64,000 nucleotides of DNA from Pseudomonas sp. PSB18. Lineage in GTDB: Bacteria; Pseudomonadota; Gammaproteobacteria; Pseudomonadales; Pseudomonadaceae. Below, in pieces: positions 24,167 to 35,086 of this stretch. Position 1 is the stretch's first letter; each line of letters opens with the position of its first letter. The position numbers and the translations under genes were made by a program. The notes under the pieces are model-generated. The model saw nothing but the letters and a program-made list of their open reading frames with translations, made no database searches and had not been told where the DNA came from. The stretch covers positions 248,001-312,000 of the forward strand of contig NZ_NOIN01000006.1 of assembly GCF_014596565.1 (NCBI RefSeq), written 5' to 3'.

Positions 24167-24553
24167 TCATTGAGGCGTCGGGAAATCCACCACCTGCGTC
24201 TCGATGTTGCGCTTCTTGGCACGAACCAGGGCGGCAGTGACCTGCTCTTGCTTGGCCTCAGCCTCGGCCCTGGAGCTGAACGGTCCGACCAGGACCCGCT
24301 CCTTGCCATTTTCCCTGACCACGCTCGACATGAAGCTGTGCTCGATCAGCCACCCGGTCAGATCGCTGACAGCCTGCGGCGTCTCGCCCCGAACCTCGAC
24401 CCCCCATTGCGGCGCAGCAGCGACTGCCGGTGCGGAGGACGCTGCTGGCTTCGGCTTCGGTGCTTCGACTTCACGCCCCTCACCACATCCCGCCAGCATC
24501 AGCACCGCGATAACCCAAGCCAATTTGCGCACAACGTTTCCTCTGGAAGACAT
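24167..24553 (-). CDS. SPOR-domain lipoprotein
   Basis: This 128-residue lipoprotein has signal peptide ending VLMLAGC (lipobox near residue 22), a Pro/Ala-rich linker (EAPKPKPAASSAPAVAAAP) and a C-terminal SPOR-like domain (VLVGPFSSRAEAEAKQEQVTAALVRAKKRN). SPOR domains bind denuded peptidoglycan, often at division sites. A role in cell-wall binding is inferred from the family. It is a single gene between a REP and the rsmE promoter. Confidence 0.8.
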   Translation of the reverse strand: MSSRGNVVRKLAWVIAVLMLAGCGEGREVEAPKPKPAASSAPAVAAAPQWGVEVRGETPQAVSDLTGWLIEHSFMSSVVRENGKERVLVGPFSSRAEAEAKQEQVTAALVRAKKRNIETQVVDFPTPQ

Positions 24554-24780
24554 GAGGGAAAGATTTTAGCACTCACATCCACCAAGAACCCCGCAAACAG
24601 TACGCAAAACACGAGAATCCTGCCCGGTCTCTCTGTATAGTCGCACCCTGGGAATTAATGCTGCATCTGCACGTCAGAAAGAGGCACCCACATTGTGACA
24701 CTTAGCACTAATCTATAAGCAGTACCGACATCTGCACTGTCTGAATCAGGTGCCCTAATAAAGTAATCAAGGAGAACACC
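24554..24780 (+). promoter_or_regulatory. rsmE promoter and leader region
   Basis: This intergenic stretch carries the promoter of rsmE. TCAAGGAG immediately before the start resembles the CsrA target core (A-N-GGA), so the protein could bind its own ribosome-binding site; this is an inference from the motif. No -35/-10 pair is certain. Confidence 0.4.
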
Positions 24781-24975
24781 ATGCTGATACTCACCCGCAA
24801 AGTCGGTGAAAGCATAAACATTGGTGACGACATCACGATCACCATTCTGGGCGTTAGCGGCCAACAGGTCCGGATCGGCATCAATGCCCCGAAAAACGTT
24901 GCAGTGCATCGCGAAGAGATCTATCAGCGCATTCAGGCGGGCCTCACTGCCCCCGACAAGCCGCAAACTCCCTGA
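24781..24975 (+). CDS. rsmE: CsrA-family RNA-binding regulator RsmE
   Basis: This 64-residue CsrA homologue binds GGA motifs in mRNA leaders and represses translation of secondary-metabolism, exopolysaccharide and virulence genes in the Gac/Rsm cascade. The sequence MLILTRKVGESINIGDD...HREEIYQRIQAG, with the tail LTAPDKPQTP, matches RsmE of P. fluorescens rather than RsmA. RsmA would be expected beside lysC. The conserved Arg44 is within VAVHREEIYQRI. AAGGAG precedes the ATG. Confidence 0.9.
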   Translation: MLILTRKVGESINIGDDITITILGVSGQQVRIGINAPKNVAVHREEIYQRIQAGLTAPDKPQTP

Positions 24976-24991
24976 GCCTTGCAGCAGTCCG

Positions 24992-25028
24992 TTAGCCAGC
25001 CCGTTTGCATCATCGCAATGGCTGGCTA
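24992..25028 (+). terminator. Hairpin after rsmE, possible terminator
   Basis: TTAGCCAGCC pairs with GGCTGGCTAA around an 18-base loop, 16 bases after the rsmE stop. There is no clear T run, so it may be a 3'-protecting hairpin rather than a strong terminator. Confidence 0.5.
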
Positions 25029-25171
25029 AAGATTCAGGCCGTCCGTGCCTCCCCGCATCACCCCGCCCCTGCTTTTGCATCCACCCCGTGAAACCGATAT
25101 TAATGCCATGACTCGTAGCATGGCTGTCGGACGTTTCGTTTTAATGGCGGTGAAGCGGGCGTTCGCGCTGA

Positions 25172-25627
25172 TCAGCCGAAACTCACGCCCCGAGCCATGC
25201 CAGTGGCGGCAATCACCATCAACATCAGCAGCAAGGCCTCGATGTGGCTGATCCGGGCCAAGCGGCCGGCCCTTGAAGCATCGACCGTCGCCCCTTTGCC
25301 CAGCGCTACCCGCCATTTGATCAAGGTGATCATCGGCACGAGTTCAAGCAGCAGGATCAACAGGAGCAAGGTCATCTTCAGGTGAAACAACGGTTGATGC
25401 AGGTAATAGTCCGAACCCTTTTCATAGCCACCGAAAGCGCGCATCCCGCCGGTCACCAGCAGGACCAGGGCCGACAGGCCCCACACGGTATCTGCCATCA
25501 ATACATTTCGAACCGCATCCGCACCACCGGCCAGGCGTCGCAGCGCCGTACCGCGCGTAAGCACTGCCCATAAGCCGAGGGCGAACGCCAGGAGATGAAT
25601 TGCCGCGAGAGACCAATGAGCCAACAT
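25172..25627 (-). CDS. DUF2214-family membrane protein
   Basis: This 151-residue inner-membrane protein has four hydrophobic helices (about residues 7-25, 45-62, 80-100, 130-147). It fits DUF2214: AIHLLAFALGLWAVLTRGTALRRL at the start, ADTVWGLSALVLLVTGGMRAF, and YYLHQPLFHLKM in the middle. Function is unknown. It is monocistronic, followed on the other side by two REP pairs. Confidence 0.8.
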   Translation of the reverse strand: MLAHWSLAAIHLLAFALGLWAVLTRGTALRRLAGGADAVRNVLMADTVWGLSALVLLVTGGMRAFGGYEKGSDYYLHQPLFHLKMTLLLLILLLELVPMITLIKWRVALGKGATVDASRAGRLARISHIEALLLMLMVIAATGMARGVSFG

Positions 25628-25712
25628 GGAGGGTACCCGTCAGAGAGAACGTCGAATCGACCTGACAGTACTAGCTCATAAAAGAAAGATCGGGAGGTTA
25701 GACACAAAAAAT

Positions 25713-25803
25713 TGTGGGAGCGGGCTTGCTCGCGATAGCGGTCCAACATTCAACGAAGAGGCTGACTGATCTGACGCCATCGCGAGCAGGCTCGCTCCCA
25801 CAC
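25713..25803. repeat. REP pair, first of two in tandem
   Basis: Arms TGTGGGAGCGGGCTTGCTCG and its partner flank CAACATTCAACGAAG. The centre is nearly identical to that of the next REP pair, so the two arose by local duplication. Confidence 0.93.
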
Positions 25804-25844
25804 TGTTCCGGGGTGAACCCGCTATCAAAACTCACCCCGACTTC

Positions 25845-25934
25845 TGTGGGAGCGAGCCTGCTCGCGATAGCGGTCCAGCATTCAACGAAGGTGGTGACTG
25901 ATCTGACGCCATCGCGAGCAGGCCCGCTCCCACA
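25845..25934. repeat. REP pair, second of two in tandem
   Basis: Same arms and nearly the same centre (AGCATTCAACGAAG...CTGATCTGACGCC) as the preceding pair, 41 bp apart. It ends beside the cysS stop. Confidence 0.93.
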
Positions 25935-25942
25935 CGAAGGCC

Positions 25943-27325
25943 TTAGTCAGCCAAGCGCCAGGTCGTCCCGCCCTTCCCGTCTTCCAACACAACGCCCATG
26001 GCGGTGAGCTGGTCGCGGATGCGGTCGGATTCGGCCCAGTCCTTGTTGGCCCGCGCGGTCAGGCGCGCCTGGATCAATGCCTCGACCTCGGCAGCGTCCA
26101 CACGGCCTTCGGCGCCGGCCTGGAGGAAGTCGTCCGCCTCGAGCTGCAACACGCCCAGCACACTGGCCAGTTCCTTCAAGCGCGCCGCCAGGCCCGCCGC
26201 CGCATTGAGATCGCTCTCACGCAGGCGGTTGATCTCGCGCACCATCTCGAACAGTACCGCGCACGCTTCCGGCGTACCGAAGTCGTCATTCATCACCTCG
26301 GTAAACCGCGCCACGAATGCCTCGCCACCGGCAGCCGGCACGTTCGGCAGGCCTTTCAACGCATGGTAGAAACGCTCCAGGGCGCCCTTGGCATCCTTGA
26401 GGTTGTCTTCCGAGTAGTTGATGGCGCTGCGGTAGTGGCTCGACACCAGCAAGTAACGCACGACCTCGGGGTGGTACTTGTCGAGCACGTCGCGGATGGT
26501 GAAGAAGTTGTTCAAGGACTTGGACATCTTCTCGCCGTTGATCCGGATCATGCCGCAATGCATCCACGCGTTGGCGTAGGTCTTGCCGGTGGCCGCTTCG
26601 CTCTGGGCGATCTCGTTTTCGTGGTGCGGGAACTCCAGGTCGCTGCCGCCGCCATGAATGTCGAAGGTCTCACCCAGGCAGCAGGTGGACATCACCGAGC
26701 ATTCGATGTGCCAGCCCGGACGGCCCTTGCCCCACGGCGAATCCCAGCTCGGCTCACCCGGCTTGGCGGCTTTCCACAAGACGAAATCCAGCGGGTCCTG
26801 TTTCGACTCGCCGACTTCGATCCGGGCGCCGATGCGCAGGTCCTCGATCTTCTTGCGCGACAGCTTGCCGTAGCCCATGAACTTGCCGACGCGGTAGTAC
26901 ACGTCGCCGTTGCCCGGTGCGTAGGCATAACCCTTGTCGATCAGGGCCTGGATCATCGCGTGCATGCCGGGGATATGATCGGTGGCCCGCGGCTCCATGT
27001 CCGGCTTGAGGATATTGAGGCGCGCCTCATCCTCGTGCATCGCCGCGATCATGCGCTCGGTCAACGCCTCGAACGACTCGCCGTTCTCGTTGGCGCGGTT
27101 GATGATCTTGTCGTCGATGTCGGTGATGTTGCGTACATACGTCAGGTCATAACCGCTGAAACGCAGCCAGCGGGTCACCAGGTCGAAGGCGACCATGCTG
27201 CGGCCGTGGCCCAGGTGGCAGAAGTCGTACACGGTCATGCCGCACACGTACATGCGCACCTTGTTGCCATCCAGCGGCTTGAAGACTTCTTTGCTCTTGG
27301 TGAGCGTGTTGTAGATCGTAAGCAC
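25943..27325 (-). CDS. cysS: Cysteinyl-tRNA synthetase
   Basis: This 460-residue class I synthetase charges tRNA-Cys. The HIGH motif appears as CHLGHGRS, with the first zinc cysteine in VCGMTVYDFCH; KMSKSLNNFF is the second signature near residue 265. Zinc ligands ECSVMST and GGGSDLEFPHHENE are present. It follows glnS by 21 bases and is probably co-transcribed with it. Confidence 0.98.
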   Translation of the reverse strand: MLTIYNTLTKSKEVFKPLDGNKVRMYVCGMTVYDFCHLGHGRSMVAFDLVTRWLRFSGYDLTYVRNITDIDDKIINRANENGESFEALTERMIAAMHEDEARLNILKPDMEPRATDHIPGMHAMIQALIDKGYAYAPGNGDVYYRVGKFMGYGKLSRKKIEDLRIGARIEVGESKQDPLDFVLWKAAKPGEPSWDSPWGKGRPGWHIECSVMSTCCLGETFDIHGGGSDLEFPHHENEIAQSEAATGKTYANAWMHCGMIRINGEKMSKSLNNFFTIRDVLDKYHPEVVRYLLVSSHYRSAINYSEDNLKDAKGALERFYHALKGLPNVPAAGGEAFVARFTEVMNDDFGTPEACAVLFEMVREINRLRESDLNAAAGLAARLKELASVLGVLQLEADDFLQAGAEGRVDAAEVEALIQARLTARANKDWAESDRIRDQLTAMGVVLEDGKGGTTWRLAD

Positions 27326-27346
27326 AGGGTTTCCCTTAAGACTTGA

Positions 27347-29044
<1,698 letters not shown>

Positions 29045-29294
29045 AGGATCCTTGAACTTACAAGTGCGCGGCCGGGTGCGGCCTGATAAATCAAAGCCCG
29101 TATCATAGCCGATGCTGTCAAGCCGCTGACAGGCCAGGCCGGCAAACGATTGAATTTAATCGGCCGCCGGGTGAAAAACCGCCTCGAATTTCGTGCCTGG
29201 CACGCTAAACTGCCCAACCTGGCCGATTGCAGCCGGACCCGGTTGCGGGCTTCCGGGCCCCGAAACCCACGAATTCCTAGAAAGAGTAGTCATC

Positions 29295-29798
29295 ATGAGC
29301 AAAGTCAAACTGACCACCAACCACGGCGACATCGTCCTGGAACTGAACGCCGAGAAGGCGCCGAAGACCGTTGCCAACTTCCTTGAGTACGTCAAGAAGG
29401 GTCACTACGAAAACGTCGTGTTCCACCGCGTGATCAAGGGTTTCATGATCCAGGGCGGTGGTTTCGAGCCTGGCATGCAGGAAAAGAAGGACAAGAGCCC
29501 GAGCATCCAGAACGAAGCCGACAACGGCCTGCCGAACAAGAAATACTCCATCGCCATGGCGCGCACCATGGATCCGCATTCGGCATCGGCCCAGTTCTTC
29601 ATCAATGCCAGCGACAACAGCTTCCTCAACCACACTGCCAAGACCGCTCAGGGCTGGGGCTATGCGGTATTCGGTGAAGTGATCGAAGGCCAGGACGTGG
29701 TCGACAAGATCGAAGGCGTTGCCACCACTTCCAAGGCCGGCCACCAGGACGTTCCGAAGGATGACGTGATCATCGAGAAAGCCGAGATCATTGAGTGA
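29295..29798 (+). CDS. ppiB: Cytoplasmic peptidyl-prolyl cis-trans isomerase (cyclophilin)
   Basis: This 167-residue cyclophilin speeds proline isomerisation. The catalytic core is visible as VVFHRVIKGFMIQGG and AMARTMDPHSASAQFFIN. No signal peptide is present, so it is the cytoplasmic form. The frame is open upstream, but ATG 29295 gives the family start MSKVKLTTNHGDIVLE. Its TGA overlaps the GTG start of lpxH by three bases. Confidence 0.97.
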   Translation: MSKVKLTTNHGDIVLELNAEKAPKTVANFLEYVKKGHYENVVFHRVIKGFMIQGGGFEPGMQEKKDKSPSIQNEADNGLPNKKYSIAMARTMDPHSASAQFFINASDNSFLNHTAKTAQGWGYAVFGEVIEGQDVVDKIEGVATTSKAGHQDVPKDDVIIEKAEIIE

Positions 29799-30547
29799 TC
29801 CTACTGATTTCAGATTTGCATCTGGAAGAGGAGCGCCCGGACATCACCCGGGCGTTTCTGGATCTACTCGCCACCCGCGCCCGCTCGGCGCAGGCGTTGT
29901 ACATTCTCGGCGACTTCTTCGAAGCGTGGATCGGTGACGATGCCATGACGCCGTTCCAGCGTTCCATCTGCCAGGCCCTGCGCGAACTCAGCGACAGCGG
30001 CACGGCCATTTTCCTGATGCATGGCAATCGCGACTTCATGCTGGGGCAAGCCTTCTGCAAAGCGGCCGGCTGCACCCTGATCAAGGACCCGAGTGTCGTG
30101 CAATTCAACGGCGAACCGGTGCTGCTGATGCACGGCGACAGCCTCTGCACCCGCGACGAAGGCTACATGAAGCTGCGGCGCTGGCTGCGCAACCCAGTCA
30201 CGCTGTTCATCCTGCGTCACCTGCCACTGGGCAGTCGCCAGAAGCTGGCGCGCAAGCTGCGCAGTGAAAGCACGACCCAGGTGCGGATGAAAGCCAACGA
30301 CATCGTAGATGTCACCCCCGAGGAAATTCCGCGGATCATGCAGCACTATGGCGTGAAGACCCTGATCCACGGCCACACCCACCGCCCCGCCATTCATAAG
30401 CTGCAACTCGGCGAACACGCCGCCCGGCGCATTGTGCTGGGGGATTGGGATAAGCAGGGTTGGGCGTTGCAGGTGGATGAACAGGGGTTTGCGTTGGCGC
30501 CGTTTGGATTTGCCCCGCCGCCACAGCTGGCAGCCCCCACCCACTGA
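29795..30547 (+). CDS. lpxH: UDP-2,3-diacylglucosamine diphosphatase
   Basis: This 250-residue metallophosphoesterase cleaves UDP-2,3-diacylglucosamine to lipid X in lipid A synthesis. Metal-binding motifs are ISDLHLEE, GDFFEAW, GNRDFMLG and HGHTHRPA. The start is GTG 29795 within the ppiB stop (GTGA), so translation is coupled. The C-terminal tail APFGFAPPPQLAAPTH is Pro-rich. The ppiB-lpxH pair is conserved in Pseudomonas. Confidence 0.96.
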   Translation: MILLISDLHLEEERPDITRAFLDLLATRARSAQALYILGDFFEAWIGDDAMTPFQRSICQALRELSDSGTAIFLMHGNRDFMLGQAFCKAAGCTLIKDPSVVQFNGEPVLLMHGDSLCTRDEGYMKLRRWLRNPVTLFILRHLPLGSRQKLARKLRSESTTQVRMKANDIVDVTPEEIPRIMQHYGVKTLIHGHTHRPAIHKLQLGEHAARRIVLGDWDKQGWALQVDEQGFALAPFGFAPPPQLAAPTH

Positions 30548-30576
30548 CAGCCACAGCCCTCCTTGTGGGAACGACC

Positions 30577-30666
30577 TGTGGGAGCAAAGCTTGCTCGCGA
30601 TAACTATCGCCGCCAGCATGGATGTTGACTGACACACCGCTGTCGCGAGCAAGCTTTGCTCCCACA
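30577..30666. repeat. REP pair, arm type GAGCAAAGCTTGCTCGCGA
   Basis: Inverted arms between lpxH and the convergent MFS gene. A short partial copy (TTGTGGGAACGACC) sits just in front. Confidence 0.92.
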
Positions 30667-30689
30667 GCGGATTGTGTTTCAGGTCCCGA

Positions 30690-32219
30690 TCAGTGCCCGC
30701 TGGCCGCCGGCCCCGCTTTCGCCGCAAACGGCGGCTTCGCCAGCCACACCAGTACGATCAAGCCCATGAACGCCCAGCCCAGCAGCGTGAAGTAATCCAC
30801 GGTGGAGAGCATGTACGCCTGGCTGGTCAGAATGTGATCGAGCTGGGCATAGGCCGGTGGGTTCGCGCCGCCGAGCTGGTTGAGCGCCTCGCGGGTGGCC
30901 GGGTCGAAGGTGCTGATGTTCTCGCTCAGGTACGCATGGTGCTGGTCCGCCCGACGGATCCAGATCCAGGTGGTCAGGGACGCGGCAAAGCTGCCCCCCA
31001 GGGTCCGCAGGAATGTGGCCAACCCCGCGCCGTCGGCAATCTGGTGCGGCGGCAGGTCGGACATCAGGATGCTCAGGGTCGGCATGAAGAACAGCGCCAC
31101 CCCGATCCCCATGAACAGCTGCACCAGGGCGATGTGCTGGAAGTCCACTTCGTTGGTAAACCCGGCGCGCATGAAACAGCTAAGGCCGATGGCCAGGAAC
31201 GCCAACCCGGCCAGCAGGCGCAGGTCGAATTTATGGGCGTACTTGCCGACGAAGGGCGACATCAACACCGGCAGGATACCGATGGGCGCCACGGCCAGCC
31301 CGGCCCAGGTGGCGGTGTAGCCCATCTGCGTCTGCAACCATTGCGGCAGGATCAGGTTGATGCCGAAGAACCCGGCATAGCCGCCCACCAGCACAATGGT
31401 GCCGATACGAAAGTTGCGATAGGCGAACAAGCGGAGATTGACCACCGGGTGACGGTCGGTCATTTCCCAGATCACGAACACGGCCAGGGCAACCAGCGAA
31501 ATCAAGGCCCCCATGATGATGAAGTTCGACTCGAACCAATCCAGGTCGTTGCCCTTGTCGAGAATCACCTGGAGCGCGCCGACGCCGATGATCAGCGTGA
31601 TCAGCCCGACGTAGTCCATCGGCTGATAACTGGTCACCACCGGCCGCGCCTTGAGCTGCTGGCGCACCACCATCACCGCAAAGACCCCGATGGGCACGTT
31701 GATGAAGAAGATCCACGGCCAGCTGTAGCTGTCAGTGATCCATCCACCCAGGATCGGCCCGGCAATCGGCGCCACCACCGTGACCATCGCCAGCAACGCC
31801 AGGGCCATCCCCCGCCTCGCGGGTGGATACACGGCAATCAGCAAGGTCTGGGTCATCGGGTACAGCGGCCCGGCCACCAGGCCCTGGAGCACGCGGAAGC
31901 CGATCAACTCCGGCATCGACGTGGAAATGCCGCACAGGAACGACGCAAGCACGAACAGCATGGTTGCCCATAAAAACAGCTTCACCTCGCCAAACCGACG
32001 GCTCAACCAGCCGGTCAGCGGGAGCGCGATGGCGTTGCTCACCGCGAACGAAGTGATCACCCAGGTGCCCTGCTCCGAACTGACGCCCAGGTTGCCGGAA
32101 ATGGTCGGCAAGGCGACGTTGGCAATGGTGGTGTCGAGCACTTGCATGAACGTCGCCAGCGACAGCCCGATGGTACTGAGCAACAGGCTGGGCGGCGAGA
32201 AAGATGCGTTATTGCTCAT
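30690..32219 (-). CDS. DHA2-family drug efflux MFS transporter, EmrB-like
   Basis: This 509-residue protein has about 14 hydrophobic segments and belongs to the DHA2 family. The motif TIANVALPTISGNLGVSSEQGTWVITSF near residue 35 and GPILGGWITDSYSWPWIFFINVPIG near residue 165 are characteristic. It exports hydrophobic or anionic drugs by proton antiport, together with the HlyD adaptor and outer-membrane factor upstream in the operon. A REP pair separates it from the adaptor gene, which may lower its mRNA level. Substrate is unknown. Confidence 0.94.
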   Translation of the reverse strand: MSNNASFSPPSLLLSTIGLSLATFMQVLDTTIANVALPTISGNLGVSSEQGTWVITSFAVSNAIALPLTGWLSRRFGEVKLFLWATMLFVLASFLCGISTSMPELIGFRVLQGLVAGPLYPMTQTLLIAVYPPARRGMALALLAMVTVVAPIAGPILGGWITDSYSWPWIFFINVPIGVFAVMVVRQQLKARPVVTSYQPMDYVGLITLIIGVGALQVILDKGNDLDWFESNFIIMGALISLVALAVFVIWEMTDRHPVVNLRLFAYRNFRIGTIVLVGGYAGFFGINLILPQWLQTQMGYTATWAGLAVAPIGILPVLMSPFVGKYAHKFDLRLLAGLAFLAIGLSCFMRAGFTNEVDFQHIALVQLFMGIGVALFFMPTLSILMSDLPPHQIADGAGLATFLRTLGGSFAASLTTWIWIRRADQHHAYLSENISTFDPATREALNQLGGANPPAYAQLDHILTSQAYMLSTVDYFTLLGWAFMGLIVLVWLAKPPFAAKAGPAASGH

Positions 32220-32286
32220 TGCGAAATCCTAGGAAGCGAAACGGACGTGAAACTCGCAGACGAATCCGGCGAAGAGAGGCCACCCC

Positions 32287-32377
32287 TGTGGGAGCGAGCC
32301 TGCTCGCGATAGCGGTGTATCAGATGACATAAAAGTCGACTGTCATGCCGCCATCGCGAGCAGGCTCGCTCCCACAG
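32287..32377. repeat. REP pair inside the efflux operon
   Basis: Arm type GAGCGAGCCTGCTCGCGAT, located between the adaptor gene and the MFS gene. In mRNA it would form a stable stem-loop. Confidence 0.92.
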
Positions 32378-32401
32378 GTCGATAGATGTCTCACCTGATC
32401 A

Positions 32402-33601
32402 TCAACGCTGCGCAGTCTTGCTCGCGGCGGCGCTGTTTTCGTGGATCAGGCGCGTGATCATCGCGTCGGCATCGGCCAGCTGGCGCTCGTAGACCTGGGT
32501 GCTGAACGAAGCCTTCTGCGGAGGTTGCTGGGCCAGGACCGGGCCGCTTTGATCGCGGAGGTTGACGCTGACCTCGGTGGACAGCCCGACCCGCAACGGA
32601 TGCTTGGCCAGCTCCTGGGCGTTAACATGGATGCGCACCGGCACCCGCTGGACGATCTTGATCCAGTTACCGGTGGCGTTCTGCGCCGGCAGCAAGGCAA
32701 ACGCACTGCCCGTTCCCGCGCCGAGGCTGTCGACGGTGCCGCTGAACTTCACATCGCTGCCGTAGAGGTCGGTTTCGATCTCTACCGGCTGGCCGATGCG
32801 CATTTCACGCAGCTGGGTTTCCTTGAAGTTGGCGTCGATCCACAACTGATCCAGTGGAATCACGGCCATCAGCGCCGTGCCCGGCTGCACTCGTTGCCCC
32901 AGTTGTACGGTGCGCTTGGCGACATAACCGGTGACCGGCGCAATCAACGTGCTGCGGGCATCGGCCAGGTAGGCCTGGCGCAACTGTGCGGCGGCGGCCT
33001 GCACGTCGGGATGGGACGACACCACGGTGTCATCCACCAGCGCACTGGTGGTCTTGAGTTGTTGCCGGGCATTGGCCAGGGCGTTCTGCGCCGAGGTCAG
33101 GTCATCCCGAGCGTGGGACAGTTCTTCCTGGGAGATCGCCCCGCCGGCCGCCAGGTTGCGGCGTCGATTGTAGTTCTCCTGGGCCTTCTGCACCTCGGCC
33201 TCCTGCGCATTGACCTGCGCACGCATGCCGTCGACATTGCTGTACAACCCACGCACCTGGCGGACCGTGCGGGCCAGATTGGCCTGGGCACTTTGCAGGC
33301 CGACCTCGGCGTCGTTCGGGTCGAATTGCACCAGCACCTGGCCTTCGCGCACCAGGTCGCCATCGTCGGCACCGATGCTCACCACCGTGCCGTTGACCTG
33401 TGGCGTGATTTCCACCACGTTGCCGTTCACATAGGCATCGTCAGTGCTTTCGCTCCAGCGACCGTACAGTTCATGCCAGGCCCAGACACCCAGGCCGGCG
33501 AGAATGACGATCACCGCCAGCGCCAGCAGCATCACCTTGCGCTTGCGTGGGTTGTTGTCCTGTTGGTTTTCGGACGCTTGAGTATTTTCTGCGGTGGCCA
33601 T
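32402..33601 (-). CDS. HlyD/EmrA-like efflux adaptor (membrane fusion protein)
   Basis: This 399-residue protein has a single N-terminal membrane anchor (residues about 22-45, VMLLALAVIVILAGLGVWAW), then the lipoyl/barrel-sandwich halves (STDDAYVNGNVVEITPQVNG and VTGYVAKRTVQLGQRVQPG) around a long coiled coil (about residues 95-205). It bridges the MFS pump and the outer-membrane factor. It follows the OMF gene by 15 bp. Confidence 0.93.
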   Translation of the reverse strand: MATAENTQASENQQDNNPRKRKVMLLALAVIVILAGLGVWAWHELYGRWSESTDDAYVNGNVVEITPQVNGTVVSIGADDGDLVREGQVLVQFDPNDAEVGLQSAQANLARTVRQVRGLYSNVDGMRAQVNAQEAEVQKAQENYNRRRNLAAGGAISQEELSHARDDLTSAQNALANARQQLKTTSALVDDTVVSSHPDVQAAAAQLRQAYLADARSTLIAPVTGYVAKRTVQLGQRVQPGTALMAVIPLDQLWIDANFKETQLREMRIGQPVEIETDLYGSDVKFSGTVDSLGAGTGSAFALLPAQNATGNWIKIVQRVPVRIHVNAQELAKHPLRVGLSTEVSVNLRDQSGPVLAQQPPQKASFSTQVYERQLADADAMITRLIHENSAAASKTAQR

Positions 33602-33616
33602 GACAAATACCTCGAA

Positions 33617-35086
33617 TCAGTTATGCGGCGTGGCGGAGACCGCCGTGGCCGAGGCCAGGGTGTCGGTCTCGAAACCGCCACCCAGGGCCTGCATCAATTG
33701 GATCGACAAATCGATCTGCTCGGCGTTCAGAGTCGCCAGTTGGCGCTGGGCCTGGAGCAACTGCTGCTCGATGCTCAGCACGTCCAGATAATTGCCAATG
33801 CCCGAGCCGTAGCGCTGGACCACGGTGTCGTAGGAACTCTGGGCAATATCGGTGGCGTGTTGCTGGGCACCGATCTGCCGGGAGATATCGCGCAACTGGT
33901 TGATGGTGTCGCTGACGTCCCCAAGGGCCGTGACCAGGCTCTTGTTGTACTGCGCCACCGCCAGGTCATAGTCGGCATCCCGGGCATCCAGGTCCGCCCG
34001 CAGGCGTCCGCCGTCGAAAATCGGCAGCGACACCGTCGGCGCCACGTTGAAGAAGCGGCTGGCCGAACCGAACATCGCGTCACCCAACAAGGACTGCACC
34101 CCCGCCGCCGCACTCAGGTTGAGGTTGGGGTAGAAGTTGGTCTTGCCGGCTTCGATGCTCTTGCTCGCCGCCTCGACCCGCCAACGTGCCGCCACCAGGT
34201 CCGGGCGACGCCCCAGCAACTCGGCCGGCAGGTTCGACGGCAACGCGACAGCACTGGCTTGCAGCACGTTCGGCCGGGCAATTTCATTACCACGGTCAGG
34301 GCCCTTGCCCAGCAGCACCGCCAAGGCGATCTTGGCGCTTTGCAGGCGTTTTTCCGTGTCGATCAGGGTCGCGCTCGCACTGGCTTCCAGGCTTTCGGTC
34401 TGTTGGAACTGGTATTCGCTGTCGATCCCGGCAGTGAGACGACGCTTGCTCAGGTCCAGCATTTGCCGGGTGCGCTTGAGGTCTTCAGCGGCCAGGTCAT
34501 GAATGATGTGGGCTTGCCCCAGGTCGCTGTAGGCCCGGGCCACGTCGGCGGCCAGGGTCAACTGCGCCGCCTGGCGGTCGATTTCCGCCGCGCGAGCCTG
34601 GCCCAATGCAGCCTCCCAGGCCGCCCGCTGGCCGCCCCAGAGGTCGAAGTTGTAATTGAAATCCACACTCAGTGAACGCAGGGTGCTGTACGCGCCGCCC
34701 TGCCCCGCCGGGTCCTGGTCACGGGCCAGTCGCGAACGGCTGACGCTGCCGCTGGCATCCAGGGTCGGCAAGCGCGCCGCGTTGGCGGCATAGGCGGCGG
34801 CACTGGCCTGATGCACCCGAGCGCCGGCGATCTGCATGTCCGGGCTGTCGCGCAGGGCTTCACGGATCAGGCCGTCGAGTTGCGGGTCGCCCAGGCTGGA
34901 CCACCAGTCGCTTTTCGGCCACGAAGCCGGCGACAGCTTGACGCCATTGAGGGATTGTCCGGCCTTGAGGTTCTCGGCCTGGAGGCTGACGCCTTCGGTC
35001 TTCAGGCCGCTGTAGCTGGCACAGCCCGCGAGGCTCATGGCCAGCAGCACCAGGCTCAACCGGGTACGCAAGGTTTTACGCTTCAT
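33617..35086 (-). CDS. Outer-membrane efflux lipoprotein, NodT/OprM family
   Basis: This 489-residue TolC-family channel has a lipoprotein signal (LSLVLLAMSLAGC, lipobox near residue 22) and two OEP repeats with coiled-coil segments. It includes PDMQIAGARVHQASAAAYAANAARLPTLDAS and the second-repeat pattern TNFYPNLNLSAAAG. It forms the trimeric exit duct for the adaptor and pump encoded downstream. Its start overlaps the MarR stop by four bases, so the four genes form one operon. Confidence 0.94.
   Translation of the reverse strand: MKRKTLRTRLSLVLLAMSLAGCASYSGLKTEGVSLQAENLKAGQSLNGVKLSPASWPKSDWWSSLGDPQLDGLIREALRDSPDMQIAGARVHQASAAAYAANAARLPTLDASGSVSRSRLARDQDPAGQGGAYSTLRSLSVDFNYNFDLWGGQRAAWEAALGQARAAEIDRQAAQLTLAADVARAYSDLGQAHIIHDLAAEDLKRTRQMLDLSKRRLTAGIDSEYQFQQTESLEASASATLIDTEKRLQSAKIALAVLLGKGPDRGNEIARPNVLQASAVALPSNLPAELLGRRPDLVAARWRVEAASKSIEAGKTNFYPNLNLSAAAGVQSLLGDAMFGSASRFFNVAPTVSLPIFDGGRLRADLDARDADYDLAVAQYNKSLVTALGDVSDTINQLRDISRQIGAQQHATDIAQSSYDTVVQRYGSGIGNYLDVLSIEQQLLQAQRQLATLNAEQIDLSIQLMQALGGGFETDTLASATAVSATPHN

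Noticed and set aside
24655..25080. Minus-strand frame covering rsmE
   Set aside because: It lies antisense to the certain rsmE gene and its sequence shows no family traits.
25713..25934. Repeated, evenly spaced palindromes that could suggest a CRISPR array
   Set aside because: The repeats are inverted REP arms, only two pairs are present, the centres are near-identical rather than unique spacers, and there are no cas genes.
32441..34675. Long plus-strand open frame opposite the efflux adaptor and outer-membrane factor
   Set aside because: It spans two real genes and the gap between them, with composition typical of an antisense shadow.
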